A stretch of DNA of 7,155 nucleotides, taken from NCBI GenBank assembly GCA_016197345.1, contig JACPVY010000321.1, forward strand, positions 1 to 7,155, given 5' to 3'. This stretch comes from Burkholderiales bacterium (GTDB lineage: Bacteria; Pseudomonadota; Gammaproteobacteria; Burkholderiales; Burkholderiaceae_D). The first letter of the stretch is position 1, and each line of letters begins with the position of its first letter. The position numbers and the translations under genes are program-made. The notes under the pieces were generated by a model. The model did no database searches. It was not told where the DNA came from and was given only the letters and a program-made list of their open reading frames with translations. Shown here piece by piece: positions 1 through 7,155 of this stretch.

Positions 1-122
1 CATTGCGCCAATTGGCAGCCGAGCAGGCAGTGCAAGAAGATGAATTTGTACAAAGTTTGGTACGTGAGTTTAATGGCTATGTCGTATTGGAAACGATTAA
101 GCCGATTGATCTCGCCGCCTAA
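1..122 (+). CDS. dnaX: DNA polymerase III subunit gamma/tau, C-terminal end (partial)
   Basis: This is the 3' end of a gene that begins outside the window. The frame with codons starting at position 3 is open and ends at TAA 120-122, giving 39 residues that start LRQLAAEQAVQEDEF and finish with ETIKPIDLAA. A 'xxDxFVQxxxREF' segment (here DEFVQSLVREF) near the extreme C-terminus is typical of betaproteobacterial DnaX (tau), where this region belongs to the part that contacts the polymerase alpha subunit. The following genes, ybaB and recR, are the classic downstream neighbours of dnaX, which strongly supports the call despite the short fragment. The ATPase domain and any programmed frameshift site for gamma lie upstream and cannot be seen. 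Confidence 0.85.
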   Translation, partial: LRQLAAEQAVQEDEFVQSLVREFNGYVVLETIKPIDLAA

Positions 123-200
123 CAAGGCATAGGACGAATGCTAAGCATTGCAATTCGCTGGCAAGATGCAGTCGCGTTGGCGACACCGGCGCTAGTCAAG

Positions 201-230
201 TTGGAATTGCATACGAGTTTTGTTTTTAAT
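201..230 (+). promoter_or_regulatory. candidate sigma70 promoter upstream of ybaB
   Basis: TTGGAA (201-206, 4 of 6 to the -35 consensus) is followed after 18 nt by TTTAAT (225-230, 5 of 6 to the -10 consensus). It lies in the 129-nt gap between dnaX and ybaB and would start transcription just before the ybaB Shine-Dalgarno. The gap is long for a purely co-transcribed pair, which makes an internal promoter reasonable. The match is moderate and could be chance in a T-rich stretch. Confidence 0.3.
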
Positions 231-251
231 GTGAATCTGGAGAAATACAGC

Positions 252-578
252 ATGATGAAAAATCAATTGGCTGGCTTGATGAAGCAAGCCCAAGCGATGC
301 AAGACAATATGAAAAAAGCGCAAGAGCAATTGGCGCTGATCGAAGTCGAAGGCGTGGCTGGCGCTGGCCTGGTAAAAGTGGTGATGACTTGCAAAAATGA
401 TGTCAAGCGCGTCACCATCGATCCTTCGCTACTGGCGGACGATAAAGATATGCTGGAAGACTTGGTTGCGGCGGCGATGAATGATGCGGTGCGTAAAGCC
501 GCCGCCACCTCGGAAGAAAAAATGGGTGGCTTGACCGCAGGTATGGCCTTGCCACCTGGCTTTAAGATGCCGTTTTAA
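252..578 (+). CDS. ybaB: YbaB/EbfC family nucleoid-associated protein
   Basis: Small DNA-binding protein of the YbaB/EbfC family (108 aa, the usual family length). Family members form dimers that bind DNA and are thought to help organise the nucleoid; the link to recombinational repair comes mainly from constant co-location with recR. The sequence matches the family throughout: an N-terminal helix with MKQAQ/[12 protein letters not shown] (about residues 10-28), then [16 protein letters not shown], the VTIDPSLL strand-turn, and a glycine/proline-rich tail ending PPGFKMPF. I chose ATG 252 because GGAG at 239-242 is 9 nt upstream and homologues begin MMK. The frame stays open back to an ATG at 138, but that 38-residue extension has no family resemblance. 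recR follows after 35 nt, probably on the same transcript. Confidence 0.95.
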   Translation: MMKNQLAGLMKQAQAMQDNMKKAQEQLALIEVEGVAGAGLVKVVMTCKNDVKRVTIDPSLLADDKDMLEDLVAAAMNDAVRKAAATSEEKMGGLTAGMALPPGFKMPF

Positions 579-613
579 GTGCTGAAGCGATCTCGCTACT
601 ACGCTCATCTTCA

Positions 614-1165
614 GTGAAAAAAGCTACCGCTTTAGAGCAGTTAAGCGAAGCGCTGCGCCGTTTGCCCGGAGTCGGGCCAAAATCGGCGCAGCGCTTCGCT
701 TTTCATCTCTTACACCATGACCGCGATGGCGCCAACCTATTGGCGCATGCCTTGCTGCAAGCGGTCGAAAAAGTCCAGCATTGTGCCTTGTGCAATACCT
801 TCACCGAAGAAGTGTTGTGCGCTACTTGTGCCGATGAAGAACGCGATAGCGCCATGCTATGCGTGGTCGAAAACCCTGCCGATCAAGTGATGATAGAGCA
901 GACCTTGACTTTCAAAGGGCGCTATTTCGTCTTGATGGGGCGTTTGTCGCCCTTGGATGGCATAGGCCCGAAAGATATCCACCTCGTGCTTGCGACCAAT
1001 TTCACCAACGAAGGTGAGGCGACCGCCCACTATATTTCGGAAATGCTGAAAGCGCGCGGCTTAAAAGTGAGTCGCTTAGCGCGCGGTGTGCCGGTCGGTG
1101 GTGAACTCGAATATGTCGATGCGGGCACGATAGCTAGGGCGATGTTGGATAGGCACGGCTTGTAG
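614..1165 (+). CDS. recR: Recombination protein RecR with an internal in-frame deletion
   Basis: RecR acts with RecO (and RecF) to load RecA at single-strand gaps. Domains appear in the right order: helix-hairpin-helix [14 protein letters not shown] (about residues 14-27), a four-cysteine zinc finger (C57, C60, C69, C72), then the Toprim domain starting at [11 protein letters not shown] (81-91) with [17 protein letters not shown] and [14 protein letters not shown], and the C-terminal [15 protein letters not shown]. The protein is 183 aa against about 198-201 for the family. The whole shortfall is at one point: DIHL (121-124) runs straight into VLATN (125-129), whereas relatives have about 15 residues in between (in E. 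coli, from memory, DRLEQRLAEEKITEV). That helix of the Toprim fold is missing, with the frame kept, so function is doubtful. The start is GTG 614; no ATG lies in frame between the ybaB stop and it, homologues also begin MK, and no strong Shine-Dalgarno precedes it. Confidence 0.93.
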   Translation: MKKATALEQLSEALRRLPGVGPKSAQRFAFHLLHHDRDGANLLAHALLQAVEKVQHCALCNTFTEEVLCATCADEERDSAMLCVVENPADQVMIEQTLTFKGRYFVLMGRLSPLDGIGPKDIHLVLATNFTNEGEATAHYISEMLKARGLKVSRLARGVPVGGELEYVDAGTIARAMLDRHGL

Positions 1166-1171
1166 TTCGCA

Positions 1172-1189
1172 CATCCGTTAGTTCGGATG
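1172..1189 (+). terminator. possible hairpin after recR (weak terminator)
   Basis: CATCCG (1172-1177) and CGGATG (1184-1189) form a perfect 6-bp stem with a TTAGTT loop, beginning 7 nt after the recR stop. There is no T-tract on its 3' side, so it is not a textbook intrinsic terminator. Its position just after an operon and ahead of a convergent gene is the main argument for it. Confidence 0.3.
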
Positions 1190-1203
1190 GGTTGCATGTA
1201 AGC

Positions 1204-1239
1204 CATCGCATTTCGGGCAAATTGCCCACCAAAACGATG
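1204..1239. terminator. possible hairpin between convergent recR and DUF4124 gene
   Basis: GGGCA-AAT-TGCCC (1215-1227) is a tight inverted repeat, and outer arms CATCG (1204-1208) and CGATG (1235-1239) could extend the structure with internal loops. It lies in the 117-nt gap between the ends of two convergent genes, where a bidirectional terminator is expected. Neither strand has a U-run after it, so confidence is low. Confidence 0.25.
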
Positions 1240-1282
1240 CGTTGCTGCTTCCCGAGCAAGGCTGTTCCCGTGCATTTCACAC

Positions 1283-1780
1283 TCAGTGTCCGTTCGACGG
1301 GCACATCAACGCATATTTTTGCCCCATACGCTGTGCTTTTTGTCGTGCTTTAGCTTGTTGTTTGGGTGGGGCGCTAGCGGCATCTTGTTCCAGCCACTGC
1401 TTTTTTTGCGCTAGCTGGGCGCAGCGTTGCTGTTGCTTCGCTTGGCGGGCGCTAGCACGAGCATTTTTTTGTTGCTCGCGCTGGGCTTGCGCCTCTTGCT
1501 TGGCTTTATCTTGCTGCAATTTTTGCAGGGCGCTAGCGTCTTTCGCCGCGTTGGCTTTGGCTTGCGCGACTTCGTTCGCGCTGGGCGCCGCTGGCACGGC
1601 GATGCTGGTTCCGGTGCTGCCATTCGGGCAGGCGGCTTCGCTATACACCACCTTGCCGTTGACTTCGCATTTATTGATGGCGCTAGCGGGTGCTATCACA
1701 GCCATCGCACTCAACGCGAATACGCTTGCTAGGCTGGTCTGACGCAAAAATCTGGGATTGAATCGAGTGGAGGAAGTCAT
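1283..1780 (-). CDS. secreted/periplasmic DUF4124-type protein with charged coiled-coil tail
   Basis: 165-aa protein of unknown function. A basic N-terminus (SSTRFNPRFLRQ) precedes a hydrophobic stretch (about residues 15-31) and an AxA site (A32-S-A34), a standard Sec signal peptide with cleavage after about residue 34. The next part, INKCEVNGKVVYSEAACPNG (35-54), fits the short DUF4124 motif common in beta- and gammaproteobacterial exported proteins, with C38 and C51 possibly forming a disulfide. Residues 68-150 are Ala, Gln and Lys rich and look helical or coiled-coil; C120 and C160 could form a second disulfide. The start ATG (1778-1780) has GGAG 6 nt upstream, which lies inside the last codons of the FAD-oxidase gene, so translation is probably coupled in one operon. 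Five of the window's seven GCGCTAGC octamers fall here, mostly encoding Ala-Ser-Ala. No function can be assigned from sequence. Confidence 0.8.
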   Translation of the reverse strand: MTSSTRFNPRFLRQTSLASVFALSAMAVIAPASAINKCEVNGKVVYSEAACPNGSTGTSIAVPAAPSANEVAQAKANAAKDASALQKLQQDKAKQEAQAQREQQKNARASARQAKQQQRCAQLAQKKQWLEQDAASAPPKQQAKARQKAQRMGQKYALMCPSNGH

Positions 1781-1783
1781 GTA

Positions 1784-2747
1784 TTACTCCATGCTGATCA
1801 CTTTGCCGGGATTGAATAACTGATGCGGATCTAGTGCGCGTTTAATTTTGCGCATCAATTGCAATTCTACTGCAGACTTATAGCGTGGCAAATCATCGCG
1901 CTTTAAAGCACCGATGCCATGTTCAGCCGAAATCGAGCCAGCGCAGAGGGCAACATGGTCATGCACGAGGCGATTGATGGCGGCTTGATGTTGCAGGAAA
2001 GTCTCAGCCGATGTCCCAAGTGGCGCGGCGACGTTGTAATGCAGATTGCCATCGCCTATATGACCGAAACAAATCACGCGACAGCCGGGGTAGGCCGCTT
2101 CTAGCGCGGCATCAGTGTGCTGTAAAAATGGCGTGATCTGCGAAATCGGTAAGGAGATATCGTGCTTGATATTCTTACCATCTTGCGCTTGCGCTAGCGA
2201 AATATGCTCACGCCAATGCCATAGCGTTTGCGCTTGTTGCAAGTTTTCGGCCCTAAGCACAGCTCGCGCGTATTGCCATAGCGCAGCACGGCCGTGCCGC
2301 CCGCATTAGTCGATAGATTGCCGCCTATGCTGCAACTGCCTTCCGCTGCAAGTGAGAGCGGGAATAAGCGTCCCGCGTCCGCCGCCGCTTGTTGCACTTG
2401 GGCGAGCAGGCAACCGGCATCGACGGTGATGGTGTTGTTATCCTGATCAAGATGGCGTATTTGCTGCATCCGTAGCAGCGACAGCACCACGGCATTGCCG
2501 ACTTGATCTGGCACGCTTCCTAGCACCAAGCCGGTATTACCACCTTGCGGCACAATGGGAACCCGATGTTGTATGCATAAGCGCACTATCGCCGCTACCT
2601 CTAGCGTATTGGCGGGGCGCAACACGGCGAGGGCGACGCCGCTAAAGCGTTTGCGCATATCTTGCACAAAGGGCGCGATATCGGGTGCAGAGGTGATGAC
2701 ATAGCGCTCCCCAATAGCCTCACGGCAGGCGCTTAGGAAGTCGGCGC

Positions 2748-2751
<4 letters not shown>
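1784..2751 (-). pseudogene. FAD-linked (GlcD/D-2-hydroxyacid dehydrogenase type) oxidase, broken by internal deletion and frameshift
   Basis: Intact relatives (about 460-475 aa) are flavoenzymes with a PCMH-type FAD-binding domain and a FAD-oxidase C domain that oxidise D-2-hydroxyacids. Here the first 167 residues (ATG 2749-2751 to about 2251) match the N-terminal part: VPIVPQGGNTGLV (65-77) and SCSIGGNLSTNAGGTAVLRYGN (139-160, the FAD-binding region). After ELCLG the frame becomes nonsense and stops at 2194. The C-terminal part resumes in another frame from about 2250 to TAG/TAA at 1784, with ALW-like LWHWREHIS, IKHDISLP, FGHIGDGNLHYNV, SAEHGIG and DPHQLFNPGKV. About 145-150 residues are missing between them, including the second half of the FAD domain (GSEGTLGIIT region in relatives). 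A GTG at 2260 could open the C-terminal piece but has no convincing ribosome site. The start overlaps the DUF2069 stop by ATGA. Substrate cannot be stated; either fragment alone should be inactive. Confidence 0.88.
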
Positions 2752-3894
<1,143 letters not shown>

Positions 3895-3958
3895 TCACAA
3901 ATTTGGGGCGTGGTTTAGTTGGTGCGCGCCTAATTTGCGTTAAGCTAGCCGCTTCGTC

Positions 3959-3976
3959 TTTTGTGGTGTAACAAAA
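3959..3976. promoter_or_regulatory. short inverted repeat abutting the yihY-type start codon
   Basis: TTTTGT (3959-3964) and ACAAAA (3971-3976) form a perfect 6-bp inverted repeat with a 6-nt spacer, and the last A is the first base of the ATG. No recognisable Shine-Dalgarno lies in this stretch. It could be an operator half-site pair or a weak RNA hairpin over the start; A/T richness makes chance plausible. Confidence 0.2.
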
Positions 3977-5355
3977 TGTCCCTAACTAATCATCCCGAAT
4001 TTGAAAAACACGGTTTTACTTGGGGAGAAGTGGGTAATTTATTGAAATTTGCCCGCCAGCGTTTGCGTGAAGAAAGGCTAGACGAGGTTGCCGGTAGCTT
4101 AACCTTCACCACCGTGCTAGCCCTAGTGCCGATGTTGACTATCGCTTTTGCGATTTTCACGTCCTTCCCGCTGTTTAATACGATGCGCGATTCGCTTGAG
4201 GCGTATTTCATTCAAAGCCTGATGCCAAAAGCGATTTCCAATACCATTTTGGGTTATTTGACCATGTTCGCTAGCAAGGCGAGCGGCTTATCCTCGGTCG
4301 GTGCGGTGGCCTTATTGGTGACGTCGATTACGATGATGAGCACGATAGAACGGGCGTTTAATCAAATTTGGCGCGTCAAACAAGTGCGGCCCGTGGTGCA
4401 GCGTTTTCTGGTGTATTGGGCGATTTTGACGCTAGGACCATTATTGATCGGCTTTTCGATCTCAGTTTCGTCGCATTTATTTGTCGCTACCAGCAATGCC
4501 GTTGGCGCCTCCCGTAGCGTGACCACCTTGTTTTATACCGTGTTGTCGATCGGCTTGAGTACGATTGCCTTTGGCTTTTTATATCTGGCAGTACCGAATC
4601 GCTTAATTGATTGGCGCGATGCTGCGTGGGGCGGTTTAGCCGCGGCGATTGCGTTTGAAATTGCCAAGCGCTTATTTGCCGAATTCATTGCGCGCTTTCC
4701 TAGTTATGCGGTGATTTATGGCGCGTTAGCAGCCGTGCCTTTGTTTTTGGTCTGGATTTATCTGTCTTGGTTGATCACCTTAGCGGGGGCGGCGCTGGTC
4801 GCGGCCTTGCCAGTCATTAAATATGAACGGTGGTGGCACCAACCGGGGACGGGGACGATTTTTGTCGATGCGATGACGCTCTTGCGTCCTTTGGTGCAAG
4901 CGCGGCTGGCGGGTAAGCAAGCACAAATCTCTGGCAATGCCTTGCGCCTGCAAACGCGGCTAGGGATAGATGAAATTGATTTATTGATGCAAAAAATGAG
5001 TGCGATGGGCTGGGTAGGTCGCCTCAAAAGCGATGCAAAAGCGCGTAGCTGGAGCAAACGCTATAGCGATGGGCAAGACGAATGGGCGTTGTTGGCCAAC
5101 CCAGATCAGCTCAAAGTGGCGGATGTGTATCGCCTCTTTGTGTTTGATGGCAATTTGCCACATGGTGCCGATGAAGCTTTATCGGCGCAGGTGAATGCGG
5201 TGATTGAACAGGGCTTGGGACAGACCTTGTCTGCATGGATGTCAAGCCCGGCGACCGAGGTTGCCGCTGTGGAGCGCGCGGTCAGCGCTGAAACGATGGC
5301 AATTGGTGCGGCCAATGATCAAAGCGAGGCCGACACGCCACTGAGTCAGCAATAG
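3976..5355 (+). CDS. YihY/BrkB family (virulence factor BrkB-like) inner membrane protein
   Basis: 459-aa polytopic membrane protein. The family was once misnamed ribonuclease BN and its physiological role is still unclear. The N-terminal 280 residues hold six hydrophobic segments at about 44-65, 105-122, 143-172, 183-206, 216-236 and 246-279. Family hallmarks are DEVAGSLTFTTVLALVPMLTIAF (36-58), the MMSTIERAFNQIWRV stretch (120-134), the VPNRLIDWRDAAWGG loop (206-220) and the FPSYAVIYGALAAVPLFLVWIYLSW segment (241-265). The remaining 180 residues are soluble, with a region around 330-420 (LGIDEIDLLMQKMSAMGWVGRL) that looks like a winged-helix-type module seen in betaproteobacterial members, then an Ala/Glu-rich tail. 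I prefer ATG 3976 over a TTG at 3961 in the same frame; neither has a clear Shine-Dalgarno. The gene stands alone on its strand, divergent from wrbA and convergent with the response regulator. Confidence 0.92.
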   Translation: MSLTNHPEFEKHGFTWGEVGNLLKFARQRLREERLDEVAGSLTFTTVLALVPMLTIAFAIFTSFPLFNTMRDSLEAYFIQSLMPKAISNTILGYLTMFASKASGLSSVGAVALLVTSITMMSTIERAFNQIWRVKQVRPVVQRFLVYWAILTLGPLLIGFSISVSSHLFVATSNAVGASRSVTTLFYTVLSIGLSTIAFGFLYLAVPNRLIDWRDAAWGGLAAAIAFEIAKRLFAEFIARFPSYAVIYGALAAVPLFLVWIYLSWLITLAGAALVAALPVIKYERWWHQPGTGTIFVDAMTLLRPLVQARLAGKQAQISGNALRLQTRLGIDEIDLLMQKMSAMGWVGRLKSDAKARSWSKRYSDGQDEWALLANPDQLKVADVYRLFVFDGNLPHGADEALSAQVNAVIEQGLGQTLSAWMSSPATEVAAVERAVSAETMAIGAANDQSEADTPLSQQ

Positions 5356-5374
5356 GTGAGTAGGGCATTAGTAG

Positions 5375-5416
5375 CGTAGCGGGTATCACGGCAAAACCTG
5401 GGCGCTAGGCGCTACG
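5375..5416. terminator. weak inverted repeat between convergent yihY-type and response regulator genes
   Basis: CGTAGCG (5375-5381) and CGCTACG (5410-5416) are perfect 7-nt complementary arms separated by 28 nt, spanning the 49-nt gap and the last codons of the response regulator. The loop is long and there is no T-run on either strand, so a terminator role is only suggested by location. Confidence 0.2.
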
Positions 5417-5794
5417 GGCACGCTGCAAAGCGTTTTCAACCGTTTTGAGTACGGTGCCGGTATTAAACGGTTTCAAAATGAAGCCACCCGCACCGTTTTG
5501 CACTGCTGCTTGCACGGTGGCGCGGTCGCTATTGCCGGTGACCATCAACACCACGGTTTTGGGTAGTTTGCTCTTAATCGATTTGAGTACATCGATCCCA
5601 CTCATGCCGGGCATGACGATATCGAGAAAGACGACATCTGGCTTTAAGCGCGCCACCATTTCCATCCCACTTTCGCCATCGGTGGCTTCGCCCAACACTT
5701 GATAACCATCGCTACGCATCGTCACCCGCAATAATTCGCGGGTGATTTCATTGTCATCGATGATAAGAGTGGTGATTCCTTTTTCGGTTGTCAT
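5405..5794 (-). CDS. single-domain CheY-like response regulator
   Basis: 129-aa stand-alone receiver domain with no output domain. All key residues are present: acidic pair D13-D14 in LIIDDNE, phosphoacceptor D58 in DVVFLDIVMPGMSG, T86 in VLMVTGNSD, and K108-P109 in GGFILKPF. It should accept a phosphoryl group from a histidine kinase or phosphotransfer protein and act through protein contacts, as CheY and Spo0F do; no kinase lies in the window, so the partner is unknown. GGAG is 5 nt before the ATG. The gene follows hrcA by 27 nt on the same strand with no terminator seen between, so it probably shares the hrcA transcript. Lacking any flagellar or chemotaxis neighbour, I would not name it cheY. 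Confidence 0.93.
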   Translation of the reverse strand: MTTEKGITTLIIDDNEITRELLRVTMRSDGYQVLGEATDGESGMEMVARLKPDVVFLDIVMPGMSGIDVLKSIKSKLPKTVVLMVTGNSDRATVQAAVQNGAGGFILKPFNTGTVLKTVENALQRARSA

Positions 5795-5821
5795 CTTGGC
5801 TCCGGATGATGCAAGGCTTGA

Positions 5822-6844
5822 TCAATTATGGCTGAGGGCATTCGAGAGCAGTTTGGCCGTGATATCGACGATCGGAATGACGCGCTCATAAGCCATTCTG
5901 GTGGGGCCAATGACGCCTAGCGTGCCGACAATTTTGCCATTGACTTCGTACGGCGCGGTGACCACGCTCATTTCATCCATCGGCACCAGCGACGATTCGC
6001 CGCCGATAAAAATCTGCACGCCAGTTGCCTTGCTCGAGACATCCAGCAATTGCATTAAGCTGGTTTTGTGTTCAAACATGTCGAATAATTTGCGTAGCGA
6101 ACTCATATTCGACGACAAATCATTGACTTGCAGCAAATTGCGCTCGCCCGAGATCACCATATCTTCGCTATGTTCGGCCATCGCCTCACTGCCAGCTTCA
6201 ACCGCCGCTTGCATCAACTTCGTCATATCATCGCGCAATTGGCGCAATTCGCCTTGCAAACGGTGACGCACCTCATCAAAAGTTAAACCGCCATAGTTTT
6301 GATTGATGTAATTGGCCGACTGCACTAATTGCGACGGCGTGTAATCAACATCGGTCAACAGCATGCGGTTTTGTACATCGCCATTCGGGTTGACGATCAC
6401 CAACAAAATGCGTTTTTCAGAAAGGCGCAAAAATTCGATTTGCTGAAACACCGATTCGCGCCGCGGGCTCATCACCACGCCCGCAAATTGCGATAGCGAG
6501 GACAGCATTTGCGCCGCATTGGAAATAATTTTTTGCGGTTGGAAATTATTTAAACGCGCTTGCATTTGTGATTCGACTGAAGATTCGTCCAAATGCTGCA
6601 CGGTGAGTAGGGTATCAACAAAGATGCGATAACCGCGTGGTGTGGGGATGCGCCCGGCCGAGGTGTGCGGGCTGGCGATGTAGCCTAGCTCTTCTAAGTC
6701 GGCCATGATGTTGCGTATGGTCGCGGGCGATAAATCTAATCCAGAGATTTTGGAAAGCGCACGCGAACCAACCGGCTGGCCGTCAGCAATATAGCGTTCG
6801 ACGAGCGTTTTGAGCAGGGTTTGGGCACGAGTATCGAGTTGCAT
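5822..6844 (-). CDS. hrcA: Heat-inducible transcription repressor HrcA
   Basis: 340 aa, the full family length. HrcA represses chaperone genes (groESL and often dnaK in bacteria that use it) by binding the CIRCE operator, and is kept active by GroEL. The N-terminal winged-helix region is clear: [70 protein letters not shown] (through about residue 77). The central dimerisation/GAF-like domain runs to the C-terminal block with [44 protein letters not shown]. No truncation is seen. ATG 6842-6844 gives the canonical MQLD start, although only a weak, distant GGA is present upstream. I find no CIRCE in the 113-bp upstream gap, so autoregulation through that operator is not supported here. A response regulator follows after 27 nt. 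Confidence 0.97.
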   Translation of the reverse strand: MQLDTRAQTLLKTLVERYIADGQPVGSRALSKISGLDLSPATIRNIMADLEELGYIASPHTSAGRIPTPRGYRIFVDTLLTVQHLDESSVESQMQARLNNFQPQKIISNAAQMLSSLSQFAGVVMSPRRESVFQQIEFLRLSEKRILLVIVNPNGDVQNRMLLTDVDYTPSQLVQSANYINQNYGGLTFDEVRHRLQGELRQLRDDMTKLMQAAVEAGSEAMAEHSEDMVISGERNLLQVNDLSSNMSSLRKLFDMFEHKTSLMQLLDVSSKATGVQIFIGGESSLVPMDEMSVVTAPYEVNGKIVGTLGVIGPTRMAYERVIPIVDITAKLLSNALSHN

Positions 6845-6881
6845 GGTGCTATTTTATTCCAGTCACAACATAAGTTCGGAT

Positions 6882-6910
6882 TTTATACCTGTTGTTCGCC
6901 AATTTGTTAG
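6882..6910 (-). promoter_or_regulatory. candidate sigma70 promoter for hrcA
   Basis: On the minus strand CTAACA (6905-6910; 4 of 6 to the -35) is followed after 17 nt by TATAAA (6882-6887; 5 of 6 to the -10). Transcription would begin near 6875, giving a leader of about 30 nt before the hrcA ATG. The position between the upstream hydrolase stop (6958) and hrcA, and the ideal spacing, make this the best promoter in the window. A CTTGAA further upstream resembles a sigma32 -35, but no matching -10 is present. Confidence 0.5.
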
Positions 6911-6957
6911 CGTTCAAGTTTTTTGCCTGATGCGGTGAATTTAACGCCGATGTCGCC

Positions 6958-7155
6958 TTAAATGACAGTCATTTTGCCGCGATCTTGCTGTAGCCATTGA
7001 TATAACTGATGCAAATCGCTGCAACAGGCTTCATAAGTGATGTGGGCATGGCGCTGATCGATTGCTTTATTGCTATCGCGCTGAATCCACACTGCCCGTA
7101 ATCCCGCTTGTTGCGCCCCTTCGACATCAAAATATAAATCATCCCCAACATACAG
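6958..7155 (-). CDS. HAD-family hydrolase, C-terminal end (partial)
   Basis: The last 65 residues of a gene that continues past the right edge of the window; the frame is open from 7155 to TAA 6958-6960. It begins LYVGDDLYFDVEGAQQAGL and continues RAVWIQRD. This is HAD motif IV: the GDD...D acidic cluster (residues 4-10 of the fragment) that holds Mg2+, followed by the usual 'D(V)xGAxxAGL(R)AVWI' helix and strand. HAD hydrolases of this subclass are mostly phosphatases on small metabolites; the substrate cannot be told from this piece. The gene lies upstream of hrcA on the same strand with 113 nt between, where an hrcA promoter is likely, so it is probably a separate unit. Confidence 0.85.
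   Translation of the reverse strand: MYVGDDLYFDVEGAQQAGLRAVWIQRDSNKAIDQRHAHITYEACCSDLHQLYQWLQQDRGKMTVI

Noticed and set aside
138..251. 38-residue N-terminal extension of YbaB from ATG 138
   Set aside because: The family begins at MMK, ATG 252 has a Shine-Dalgarno, and the extra residues look like translated intergenic DNA.
123..251. 4.5S SRP RNA gene, sometimes found near dnaX
   Set aside because: The length would fit, but the conserved GGAAGGAAGCAGC-type core and a long stem are absent.
1401..1700. CRISPR or tandem repeat array from the repeated GCGCTAGC
   Set aside because: Repeats are only 8 nt, spacings are irregular (37 to 150 nt), and the whole stretch is one well-formed coding frame.
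1242..1742. Cys-rich plus-strand open frame opposite the DUF4124 gene
   Set aside because: It is the antisense of an Ala/Gln-rich gene with signal peptide and DUF4124 motif; the Cys and Ala content arises from complementing GCN and CAA/CAG codons.
2194..2260. Programmed frameshift rejoining the two FAD-oxidase parts
   Set aside because: There is no slippery heptamer at the join, and a frameshift would not restore the roughly 145-150 missing residues.
6907..6933. CIRCE operator upstream of hrcA
   Set aside because: Only one half resembles TTAGCACTC; the sequence 9 nt later (GCCTGATGC) does not match GAGTGCTAA.
6969..7151. 60-residue minus-strand open frame at the right edge
   Set aside because: The overlapping frame ending at 6958 encodes a clear HAD motif (GDD...D, GAxxAGLRAVW), so this frame is a shadow.

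Overview
The window reads as a mid-GC betaproteobacterial chromosome, most likely Burkholderiales/Oxalobacteraceae. This rests on near-consensus YbaB, RecR and HrcA sequences, the dnaX-ybaB-recR order, and a wrbA/DUF2069/FAD-oxidase cluster beside a YihY-type membrane protein. Composition (roughly 50% GC by eye) would suit a low-GC member such as Undibacterium, but that genus guess is inference only. There is no phage, IS element, CRISPR array, tRNA or rRNA. Genes are tightly packed and no gap exceeds about 150 bp.

Layout: (1) 1-1165, + strand, DNA replication/repair block: the 3' tail of dnaX, then ybaB, then recR. (2) 1283-3825, - strand, a four-gene cluster read right to left: WrbA-like flavoprotein, DUF2069 membrane protein, FAD-linked oxidase, small secreted DUF4124 protein. 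Joints are overlapping or 3 nt apart, so this looks like one transcript. (3) 3976-5355, + strand, a YihY/BrkB-family inner membrane protein, divergent from wrbA. (4) 5405-7155, - strand: the end of a HAD-family hydrolase, the heat-shock repressor hrcA, and a single-domain CheY-like response regulator 27 nt downstream of hrcA.

The most notable signals are two internal deletions in otherwise well-conserved genes. RecR keeps its frame but lacks about 15 residues from the Toprim domain, an unusual lesion in a conserved repair protein. The FAD-linked oxidase has lost roughly 145-150 codons from its middle, with a frameshift at the join, and is a pseudogene made of a good N-terminal third and a good C-terminal third. 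Either the genome is losing these functions or the assembly has collapsed here; read-level data would decide.

A second pattern is the octamer GCGCTAGC. It occurs seven times, five of them inside the 0.5-kb DUF4124 gene, always in the same orientation relative to the coding strand. I see no clear new defence or mobile system; the rest is ordinary core genome.
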